Part shown: in pieces, positions 17,829 through 29,983 of the stretch
How positions within the stretch are numbered: position 1 is the first letter of the stretch
How the letters are laid out: every line of letters begins with the position of its first letter
DNA from: JAVVHH01 sp965199665
Lineage (GTDB): Bacteria; Pseudomonadota; Alphaproteobacteria; Acetobacterales; Acetobacteraceae
Length of the DNA: 64,000 nt
Direction: 5' to 3'
Assembly: GCA_965199665.1 (NCBI GenBank)
Contig: OZ241208.1
Location: 2,852,001-2,916,000 of the forward strand
Notes under the pieces: generated by a model
The model's input: only the letters and a program-made list of their open reading frames with translations
What the model was told of the DNA's origin: nothing
The model's database searches: none
Position numbers and translations under genes: made by a program

Positions 17829-18302
17829 TCAGCCGTACTTGACCTCGAGCACCTCGTAGCTCCGGTCGCCGCCCGGAGCCGGCACGGAGATGGTGTCGCC
17901 GGTCTTCTTGCCGATCAGCGCCTTGGCCAGCGGCGAGGAGATGGACAGGCGACGCTCCTTGATGTCGGCCTCGTGCACGCCGACGATCTGGTAGGTCGCC
18001 TCCTTGTCGGTCTCCTCGTCGACCAACTTGATCTGGGCGCCGAACTTGATCTGGTCACCGGACAGCGACGCCGGGTCGATCACCTCGGCGGCCGAGACGA
18101 TCTCCTCCAGCTCGATCACGCGTCCCTCGATGAAGGATTGCCGCTCGCGCGCCGCGTGATATTCGGCATTCTCCGATAGGTCGCCATGGCTGCGTGCTTC
18201 CGCGATGGCGCGGATGATGGCGGGCCGCTCCACCGATTTGAGGTGTCGCAACTCTTCCTCGAGACGCTGCAAGCCCGGCGCGGTCATCGGAAACTTTTGC
18301 AA
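17829..18302 (-). CDS. greA: Transcription elongation factor GreA
   Basis: A 157-residue Gre factor that rescues backtracked RNA polymerase by stimulating transcript cleavage. The N-terminal coiled coil (MTAPGLQRLEEELRHLKSVE, SHGDLSENAEYHAARERQ) carries the acidic DLSENAEY tip motif that reaches into the polymerase channel. The C-terminal FKBP-like domain ends SVPAPGGDRSYEVLEVKYG. It follows carB by 56 bp on the same strand, a common alphaproteobacterial order. Confidence 0.97.
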   Translation of the reverse strand: MQKFPMTAPGLQRLEEELRHLKSVERPAIIRAIAEARSHGDLSENAEYHAARERQSFIEGRVIELEEIVSAAEVIDPASLSGDQIKFGAQIKLVDEETDKEATYQIVGVHEADIKERRLSISSPLAKALIGKKTGDTISVPAPGGDRSYEVLEVKYG

Positions 18303-18358
18303 GATAGTCGATCCTCTTACGATCGGCGTTGGAACGATGCCGCGCGTGGCACCGCTGT

Positions 18359-21598
<3,240 letters not shown>

Positions 21599-21602
21599 GG
21601 CT

Positions 21603-22973
21603 CTAGACCTTCTCGCCCATCATCTCGACGAAGCGCTTGAACAGGTGGTGGCTGTCGGTCGGCCCCGGGCTCGCCTCCGGATGATACTGCACGCTGAACG
21701 CCCGCTTCGCGTCGCACGCGATGCCTTCGTTGCTGCCGTCGAACAGGCTCGTATGGGTGATGCGCACCCCGTCCGGCAGGCTCTTGTCGTCCACCGCGAA
21801 GCCGTGATTCTGCGCGGTTATCTCGACCTTGCCGGTCGCGAGATCCTTCACCGGCTGGTTGGCGCCGCGGTGGCCCTGGTCCAGCTTGTAGGTCTTGGCG
21901 CCGAGCGACAGCGCCAGCAGCTGATGCCCCAGGCAGATGCCGAACACCGGCACGCCGCGGTCCAGCACACCCTGGATCGCCGGCACCGCGTAGGTCGCGG
22001 TGGCGGCAGGGTCGCCGGGGCCGTTGGAGAGGAACACGCCGTCGGGCTGGTGACGCAGGATGTCGTCGGCCGTGGCATCGGCCGGCACCACCGTCACCTT
22101 GCAGCCGGCGGCCGCCAGGCAGCGCAGGATGTTGCGCTTGGCGCCGTAATCGACCGCGACCACGTGGTGCACCGGGTCGAGCGCCACATGCTTGTCCGGC
22201 CACGCCCAGGTGCCCTCGCTCCAGCCGTAGCTCTGCGTGCAGCTGACCTGCTTGGCCAGGTCCATGCCCTCCAGCCCCGGCCACGACGCCGCCTGCGCCC
22301 GCAGCGCCGGCAAGTCGAACTTGCCGTCTGCCGGATGACACAGCACCGCCGTCGGCGGCCCGCCATCGCGGATGCGCAAGGTCAGCGCCCGCGTGTCCAC
22401 CCCGGCCAGCCCCGGCACGTCCCGCGCCTTCAGCCACGCATCCAGCGTCGCCGCCGAGCGCCAGTTGGACGGCTCCGTGATGTCCTGCTTGACCACCAGC
22501 CCGAGCGCCGCGACGTTGGTCGCCTCCGCATCCTCCGGATTGGTGCCGACGTTGCCGATGTGCGGAAAGGTGAAGGTGATGATCTGCCCGGCATAGGACG
22601 GATCGGTCAGCGTCTCCTGGTAGCCGGTCATGCCCGTGTTGAAACACAGCTCGCCGACCCGGCCGCTCCCGGCCGGCGTCCACGCGCCGAAGCCCGCGCC
22701 CCAGAACACGCCGCCATCGGCCAGCACCAGCACCGCCGTCGCGCCCGGCGGCATCGCCTCGTCCGGCGCCGCGTCGTCCGGCTCCGCCGCGCCGCTCTCG
22801 CCGGCTAGGTCGGCCATCGTCAGCCCGGTCGCCGCCACCACCGCGGACCAATGCTTGCTCGGGACCGCCCGCGCCTGCCGCCACTTGCGGATCGCTTCCA
22901 GCCCGACCCCCGTGAGCCGCGCCGCCGCCTCGGGACCGCCCAGCCGGGCAATGATAGTGTCGATGCTGACCAT
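21603..22973 (-). CDS. carA: Carbamoyl-phosphate synthase small subunit with N-terminal HTH-like extension
   Basis: A 456-residue CarA, about 60-75 residues longer than the usual small subunit. The CarA core starts near residue 77 (ATAVLVLADGGVFWGAGFG). The glutaminase domain has its nucleophile Cys in FGICLGHQLLAL, and the His/Glu pair in QYHPEASPG. The extra N-terminus (1-58) is a compact Cro/YdaS-like helix-turn-helix: DTIIARLGGPEAAARLTG, then LEAIRKWRQARAVPSKHW. I recall NCBI naming a similar N-terminal segment 'carph-isopro' in Rhodospirillales. An Asp/Glu/Pro-rich linker joins it to the core. The frame is continuous and the ATG at 22973 is the first in it, so this is a true fusion. Two inverted repeats lie just upstream. 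Confidence 0.96.
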   Translation of the reverse strand: MVSIDTIIARLGGPEAAARLTGVGLEAIRKWRQARAVPSKHWSAVVAATGLTMADLAGESGAAEPDDAAPDEAMPPGATAVLVLADGGVFWGAGFGAWTPAGSGRVGELCFNTGMTGYQETLTDPSYAGQIITFTFPHIGNVGTNPEDAEATNVAALGLVVKQDITEPSNWRSAATLDAWLKARDVPGLAGVDTRALTLRIRDGGPPTAVLCHPADGKFDLPALRAQAASWPGLEGMDLAKQVSCTQSYGWSEGTWAWPDKHVALDPVHHVVAVDYGAKRNILRCLAAAGCKVTVVPADATADDILRHQPDGVFLSNGPGDPAATATYAVPAIQGVLDRGVPVFGICLGHQLLALSLGAKTYKLDQGHRGANQPVKDLATGKVEITAQNHGFAVDDKSLPDGVRITHTSLFDGSNEGIACDAKRAFSVQYHPEASPGPTDSHHLFKRFVEMMGEKV

Positions 22974-22986
22974 GGCGGCACCTTAT

Positions 22987-23001
22987 GGGAATTTTCTTCC
23001 C
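22987..23001. promoter_or_regulatory. Inverted repeat 1, candidate operator between carA and yqeY
   Basis: GGGAA, 5-base spacer TTTTC, TTCCC: a perfect 5-bp inverted repeat, 13 bases upstream of the carA start codon. It shares 12 of 15 bases with the second copy 42 bp away. Confidence 0.6.
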
Positions 23002-23028
23002 GGCTCAAGGTTGTTGTGGCAAGATGCT

Positions 23029-23043
23029 GGGAACTCTTTTCCC
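23029..23043. promoter_or_regulatory. Inverted repeat 2, candidate operator between carA and yqeY
   Basis: GGGAA, spacer CTCTT, TTCCC: the second copy, 14 bases before the yqeY start codon. The centres of the two copies are 42 bp apart, four turns of B-DNA, so a protein bound to both would sit on one face of the helix. Confidence 0.6.
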
Positions 23044-23057
23044 GTTAAGGATTTCCG

Positions 23058-23516
23058 ATGGCGCTGCGCGACCAGTTCACCGATGCCCTCAAGACCTCCA
23101 TGAAGGCCGGCGACAGCGCCCGCACCTCCACGCTGCGCATGATCCTGGCCAAGCTCAAGGATGCCGACATCGCCGCCCGCCCAAAGGGCATCACGGCCAT
23201 CTCCGACGACGAGGTGATGGCCACCCTGCGCGGCATGGTGAAATCGCGCCGGGAGTCGGTGGAGCTCTACCAGCAGGGCAACCGCCCCGAGCTCGCCGCC
23301 AAGGAAGAGGCCGAGATTGCCGTCATCGAGGGCTTCCTGCCGCAGCCGATGGACGACGCCACCCTGGCCGCCGCCGTGGACAAGGCGATCGCCGACAGCG
23401 GCGCCACCGGCCCCAAGGAGATGGGAAAGGTCATGGCCGCGCTGAAATCCGCCCACGGCGCCGCGCTGGACATGTCGCGCGCCAACCCGCTGGTCAAAGC
23501 CCGCCTCACCGCCTGA
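23058..23516 (+). CDS. yqeY: GatB/YqeY domain-containing protein
   Basis: A 152-residue YqeY-family protein, homologous to the C-terminal helical domain of the amidotransferase subunit GatB. The core runs from RDQFTDALKTSMKAGDSART through EIAVIEGFLPQPMDD to GKVMAALKSAHGAALDMSRA. The cellular role of free YqeY is not firmly known. It is commonly encoded just before dnaG and rpoD in Proteobacteria, as here (12 bp to dnaG). AAGGA lies 6 bases before the ATG. Confidence 0.95.
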   Translation: MALRDQFTDALKTSMKAGDSARTSTLRMILAKLKDADIAARPKGITAISDDEVMATLRGMVKSRRESVELYQQGNRPELAAKEEAEIAVIEGFLPQPMDDATLAAAVDKAIADSGATGPKEMGKVMAALKSAHGAALDMSRANPLVKARLTA

Positions 23517-23528
23517 TCGCACCGCCCG

Positions 23529-25289
23529 ATGGCCCTGCCGCCCGAGTTCCTGGACGAGTTGCGCGCCCGCACGCCGCTCCCGGCGCTGATCGGGCGCCGG
23601 GTCAAGCTGAGCAAGTCGGGCCGCAACTGGAAGGGCTGCTGCCCCTTCCACGGCGAGAAGTCTCCCTCTTTCTACGTCTACGACGACCACTTCCACTGCT
23701 TCGGCTGCGGCGTCCATGGCGACGCCATCAGCTTCCAAATGCAGTCCTCCGGCGCCTCCTTTCCCGAAGCCGTCGAGAACCTGGCCAGCGAGGCCGGGCT
23801 CGAAGTGCCCAAGGCATCGCCCGCCCAGGCCCGCGCCGAACGCCAGCGGCTCGACCTGCACGACATTCTCGAGCACGCCCACGCCAGCTTCCGCCGCCGC
23901 CTCGGCACGCCGGAGGGTGCGGCGGCGTTGTCCTACCTGCGCACGCGCGGCCTGTCGGAAGCGACGATCGAGCAGTTCGGCCTCGGTTGGAGCGGCGACG
24001 GACGGGGTAGCCTCGTCGCCGAACTGCGCGCCGTCGGCGTCGAGCCCGACCGCATGCTGGAGGCCGGCCTGCTGCGCGAAACGGAATCCGGCGAGCGCCG
24101 CGAACTGTATTGGAACCGCATCACCTTCCCCATCCGCGACCGTCGCGGCCGGCTGATCTCCTTCGGCGGCCGCGGCCTGGGCGACGCCAAGCCGAAATAC
24201 ATCAACGGCCCCGACAGCCCCGTCTTTCCCAAGCGCCGCACCCTCTACGCCGCGGACCTGGCGCGCGAGGCCGTGCGCCGCGGTCAGCCGCTCGTCGTGG
24301 TGGAGGGCTACATGGACGTCATCGCCCTGCATCAGGCCGGCCATACCGGCGCCGTCGCCCCGCTCGGCACCGCGCTGACCGACGATCACCTGCAGGAGCT
24401 CTGGCGGCTGTCGCCCGAGCCGATCCTCTGCTTCGACGGTGATGCCGCCGGCGCCAAGGCGGCCGAGCGCGCCGTCACCACCGCCCTGCCGCTCCTGCAG
24501 CCCGGCGCGAGCCTCAAGATCGCCACCCTGCCGCCCGGCGAGGACCCGGACAGCCTCGTCCGCGCCAACGGTCCCGCCGCGTTCGACGCCGTGTGCGCCG
24601 CCGCCGCCCCGCTGGTGGACGCGCTGTTCGCCGCCTTGTCCCGCGGCGTCGGCGACACGCCGGAGCAGCGCGCGGCCCTGCGCGTCCGGCTGGAGGCCGC
24701 CGCCAAATCCATCCCCGACCGCATCCTGTCCGGCGAGTTCCGCACCGCCCTGCTCGACCGCGTGTTCGCCAAGCGTCGCGGCGCCAAGCCGGTCCCGGTC
24801 AAGCGCGCCCGCACCGCGCCGAACGGCGACGCGGTCGACGAACGCCGCGCCATGATCCTACTCGCCCTGCTGCTGCGGCATCCCGAACTGATCGCCCCGC
24901 TCGATGACGCGCTGCATCGCCTCAAGCTGCCGCCGGCGCTGGATGCGTTGCGCAACGAATTGAGCGGCCTCGGCCACGGTTCCGCGCTTGACTCGGCCAG
25001 CGTGCTTTCCCACCTCACGCACTCGGGCGTGAACGGAGAGGCTTCCCGCGTGCTTTCGCTGACTGCGCAGGACCTCCCCGACCATGCCCTCGCCCACGCC
25101 ATGCCGGGCGACGTGCAGAAGACGTGGTGGCATTTCTTCGGATTGCTCACCGGGCCCGAACATCTGCGCGACGAAGTCAGCGCCGCCCGCGACGACCTGG
25201 CCCGCGATTGGAGCCAGGCCAATCAGGACAGACTCGTCGGCCTGCGCCAAGCCCAGCAGGACCTGTTCGAACTGTTCGATGACGAATGA
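23529..25289 (+). CDS. dnaG: DNA primase
   Basis: A 586-residue bacterial primase that makes RNA primers at the replication fork. The CHC2 zinc finger is at residues ~36-65 (CCPFHGEKSPSF, then FHCFGCGVHGDAISF). The TOPRIM catalytic core holds VVVEGYMDVIALHQAG near residue 257 and the acidic LCFDGDAAGAKAAERA near residue 300. The C-terminal part (~450-586) is the helicase-binding region, less conserved as usual. It lies in yqeY-dnaG-rpoD, an equivalent of the macromolecular synthesis operon. Confidence 0.97.
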   Translation: MALPPEFLDELRARTPLPALIGRRVKLSKSGRNWKGCCPFHGEKSPSFYVYDDHFHCFGCGVHGDAISFQMQSSGASFPEAVENLASEAGLEVPKASPAQARAERQRLDLHDILEHAHASFRRRLGTPEGAAALSYLRTRGLSEATIEQFGLGWSGDGRGSLVAELRAVGVEPDRMLEAGLLRETESGERRELYWNRITFPIRDRRGRLISFGGRGLGDAKPKYINGPDSPVFPKRRTLYAADLAREAVRRGQPLVVVEGYMDVIALHQAGHTGAVAPLGTALTDDHLQELWRLSPEPILCFDGDAAGAKAAERAVTTALPLLQPGASLKIATLPPGEDPDSLVRANGPAAFDAVCAAAAPLVDALFAALSRGVGDTPEQRAALRVRLEAAAKSIPDRILSGEFRTALLDRVFAKRRGAKPVPVKRARTAPNGDAVDERRAMILLALLLRHPELIAPLDDALHRLKLPPALDALRNELSGLGHGSALDSASVLSHLTHSGVNGEASRVLSLTAQDLPDHALAHAMPGDVQKTWWHFFGLLTGPEHLRDEVSAARDDLARDWSQANQDRLVGLRQAQQDLFELFDDE

Positions 25290-25325
25290 CCGCCGGTCCT
25301 CCGGCACCCATGAGGAGTTTCGCCG

Positions 25326-27269
<1,944 letters not shown>

Positions 27270-27279
27270 GTCCCTCCGT

Positions 27280-27307
27280 CGGCGCGCTCTCCCTCAGAAG
27301 CGCGCCG
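27280..27307 (+). terminator. Hairpin after rpoD
   Basis: CGGCGCGCT pairs perfectly with AGCGCGCCG around a 10-base loop, 10 bases after the rpoD stop. No T tract follows, and the next gene's ATG is 12 bases downstream. It could be an attenuating or RNA-protecting structure rather than a full terminator. Confidence 0.45.
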
Positions 27308-27318
27308 GCCGTCCGGCC

Positions 27319-28176
27319 ATGATCACCACCCATCGCGCCACCACGCCCAGCGGCACGGCCCACTGGCTCGAAGCCGGCACCGGCCCGCCTTTGGTCCTGC
27401 TGCACGGCGTTCCGCAAACCTCGCACGCCTGGCGCCCGGTCATGCCCGCGCTGGCCGCCCGCTTTCGCGTCATCGCGCCCGACCTGCGCGGCCTCGGCGA
27501 CACCGGCCGCCCGCTCGGCGGCTATGACAAGCAGACCGTCGCCGCCGATGTCTGGGCGTTGCTACACGACCATCTCGGCCTCGACCGCTTCGCCCTCGCC
27601 GGCCACGATTGGGGCGGCCCCGTCGCTTTCGCGCTCGCTGCAGCGCACCGCGACGCCGTCCGCCGCCTCGCGATCCTCGACGTCACCATCCCCGGTGACG
27701 GCACGGAGATGAGCCAGGGCGGCCGCCGCTGGCATCACCCACTCTTCCGCACGCCGGACTTGCCGGAGGCCCTGTTCGCCGGCCGCGAGGGGCTGTTCCT
27801 CGACTGGCTGTTCGACAATTACGGCGCCGATCCGAACGTCCTCGCCCCCGCCGACCGTGCCGAGTACCACCGGGCCTATGCCCGCCTCGGCAGCTTCCGC
27901 GCCACCCTGGCCTATTACCGCGCCGCCCCGCAGGACGCTGCCGACAATGCGGCGGCCCTGGCACGGGACGGCAAGCTCGCCATGCCCGTGCTCGCCCTGG
28001 GCGGCGACCGCAGCTTCGGCCGGGGCCGCGAGACGATCGAGTCCGCCCGCCGGGTCGCGACGGACGTGCACGGCGGGCCCGCCGACGGGCTGGTTCCCGG
28101 CAGCGGTCATTGGCTGGCCGAGGAAGCGCCGGGCTTCGTGGCCGCCGCCCTGCTCGACTTCTTCGACCAGCCCTGA
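27319..28176 (+). CDS. Alpha/beta hydrolase, haloacetate dehalogenase/epoxide hydrolase-like
   Basis: A 285-residue alpha/beta-hydrolase. The oxyanion region is LLHGVPQTSHAWRPVMPAL near residue 30, and the nucleophile elbow is AGHDWGGPVAFALAAAHRD near residue 95, with Asp rather than Ser. This points to the haloacetate dehalogenase/epoxide hydrolase branch. The catalytic His lies in GSGHWLAEEAPGFV near the C-terminus. The actual substrate is unknown. It starts 49 bp after rpoD; a hairpin lies in the gap. It converges with the patatin gene. Confidence 0.9.
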   Translation: MITTHRATTPSGTAHWLEAGTGPPLVLLHGVPQTSHAWRPVMPALAARFRVIAPDLRGLGDTGRPLGGYDKQTVAADVWALLHDHLGLDRFALAGHDWGGPVAFALAAAHRDAVRRLAILDVTIPGDGTEMSQGGRRWHHPLFRTPDLPEALFAGREGLFLDWLFDNYGADPNVLAPADRAEYHRAYARLGSFRATLAYYRAAPQDAADNAAALARDGKLAMPVLALGGDRSFGRGRETIESARRVATDVHGGPADGLVPGSGHWLAEEAPGFVAAALLDFFDQP

Positions 28177-28186
28177 CCGGCTCGCC

Positions 28187-29242
28187 TCAGGCGATCACCT
28201 CCAGGATCTCGTCCGGCATGCTCGTGGTGGACGACCGCCGTCCCAGCGCCGCGCCGGGCCCCGCCAGCCAGCCCTCCGCCGCCTCGCGCCCGATCGCCCG
28301 CAACTCGCTCAACATCGACCACCGCGTGTCGATCTTACTCGCCCCGCCCCGCTCCGCGATCGCGTCCGGCGGCGACAACAGGTGCAGATTGGTCCGCTTG
28401 ATCGCCCGCAGCCGCGGATCGTTGCATTGCTCGATCCCGGCGATCTCCTTCAGCTCCGTCAGCACCCGCAAATCGCGGAGCAGGCAGGCATTGAAGCTGA
28501 TATCCGCGACCCGGCGCATGCGGTCCCCCAGTAGCCCGTTCATGTCGTCGGCCACGAACGGCGTGATCTGCACGATCAGCAGGTCGGTCGCGTCGATGGC
28601 GTCGCTGAGCAGCGGCATCAGCGCCGGGTTGGCCGTGAAGCCACCATCCCAATACGGCTCACCGTCAATCTCCACCGGCGCGAACAGGTCGGGCAGGCAC
28701 GCCGACGCCATGATCGCATCCAGCGTCACCGCCGATCCGGTGAACATCTTGGCCGACCCGGTCGGCACGTGCGTGGCGGAGATGTGCAACGGCAGCGCCG
28801 TCTGCGCCGCCAGCAGCTCGAGATCGACAGCCGACGACACCGCCCGCCGCAGCGCCCCCATGCCGCGCACCCCCGGCATGTGAGGCGCGAAGTAGCGGCT
28901 CGTGATCTTCAGCCACTCCAACGACTTGCGCAGCGGATACTCCCAGTGCGGATGCCGCAGCACGTTGTCGAACGGCGCCAACGGCGACCCGTCCGACACC
29001 GCGCGCCACAGCCGCTCCAGCCCGGCGGTCGCCCCCGGCGCGCCCGATGCGGCATACCCCGCCACAAGCGCTGCCCCGTTCACCGCCCCCGCGCTGGCGC
29101 CGCTAACGCCCACGAGTTCGATGTCCTCCTCCAGCAAACGCTCCACCACGCCCCACGCATAGGCGCCGTGGGCCCCGCCTCCCTGCAGCGCCAGCGCGAT
29201 CCGCGGCCGGCCTGGCACGCGCGCCTTTCCCGATCCATCCAT
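28187..29242 (-). CDS. Patatin-like phospholipase family protein
   Basis: A 351-residue protein with the patatin Ser/Asp dyad. The oxyanion loop is LQGGGAHGAYAWG near residue 20, the nucleophile is Ser in GVSGASAGAVNGA near residue 45, and the catalytic Asp is in EPYWDGGFTANPAL near residue 205. Such proteins are lipid acyl hydrolases that act on membrane or storage lipids. The frame extends 89 codons upstream, but ATG 29242 has AGGAGAG 7 bases before it and gives the normal N-terminus. Confidence 0.92.
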   Translation of the reverse strand: MDGSGKARVPGRPRIALALQGGGAHGAYAWGVVERLLEEDIELVGVSGASAGAVNGAALVAGYAASGAPGATAGLERLWRAVSDGSPLAPFDNVLRHPHWEYPLRKSLEWLKITSRYFAPHMPGVRGMGALRRAVSSAVDLELLAAQTALPLHISATHVPTGSAKMFTGSAVTLDAIMASACLPDLFAPVEIDGEPYWDGGFTANPALMPLLSDAIDATDLLIVQITPFVADDMNGLLGDRMRRVADISFNACLLRDLRVLTELKEIAGIEQCNDPRLRAIKRTNLHLLSPPDAIAERGGASKIDTRWSMLSELRAIGREAAEGWLAGPGAALGRRSSTTSMPDEILEVIA

Positions 29243-29396
29243 CCTGCTCTCTCCTATGCTGCACTGCAGCATTCTGCGACGGCAACTGCCGCAAGGCATC
29301 GCGGTTCCACCGGCGCCGCGATCTTTCGCGGCAGGTTCGTGCCTGATTGCGCCGTGCCGGGCGTTGCGATAACCCGGCAAGAATGGGAACGACGTC

Positions 29397-29951
29397 ATGA
29401 GCACGACCCGCGTCGCCGTACGGGTGACGTTCCTGCGCATGGACGCGCGCCCGCCCGCCCCGCGCCCGCTCCCGGCCGACACGGCCCTGGTCCGCCTCGC
29501 CGGCTGCACCGTGCCGTTCTACCGCTACCTCTACGGCACCGTCGGCGGACCCTATCTCTGGTGGCTCCGCCGCTCGTTGCGCGACGTCGAACTTGCCGCC
29601 ATCCTGCGCAACCCGGCCGTGTCCGTGCACGTGCTGTATCGCGGCGGCGAGCCCGCCGGCTTCTTCGAGCTCGACGTCTCGCCCCGCCCGACCGTCAACC
29701 TCAGCTATTTCGGCCTGTTCCCCCACACGGTCGGCCAGGGCCTTGGCACCGCCTTCCTCGGCGCCGCCGTTGCCGCCGCGTGGGAAGCCGGCGCGCGGGC
29801 CGTCACCGTCAACACCTGCACCGCCGATCACGAGCGCGCCCTGCCCAATTATCTCCGGGCCGGCTTTGCCAAGATCCGCACCGTCGACGAGGTGTGGGAG
29901 GTGCCCGACCGCCTCGGCCTCGCCATCCCGCTCCACCTCCGAACCGCATAA
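29397..29951 (+). CDS. GNAT family N-acetyltransferase
   Basis: A 184-residue GNAT-fold acetyltransferase. The acetyl-CoA motif A is FPHTVGQGLGTAFLGAAVAA near residue 110, followed by VNTCTADHERALPNYLRAGF, a good match to motif B with the conserved Asn/Tyr positions. The substrate is unknown. An alternative start lies 13 codons in (MDARPPAPRPL). It diverges from the patatin gene and is followed after 32 bp by the PEP-carboxylase-like gene. Confidence 0.87.
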   Translation: MSTTRVAVRVTFLRMDARPPAPRPLPADTALVRLAGCTVPFYRYLYGTVGGPYLWWLRRSLRDVELAAILRNPAVSVHVLYRGGEPAGFFELDVSPRPTVNLSYFGLFPHTVGQGLGTAFLGAAVAAAWEAGARAVTVNTCTADHERALPNYLRAGFAKIRTVDEVWEVPDRLGLAIPLHLRTA

Positions 29952-29983
29952 AAAACGGCACGGATCTCGCATTGGACCTAACC

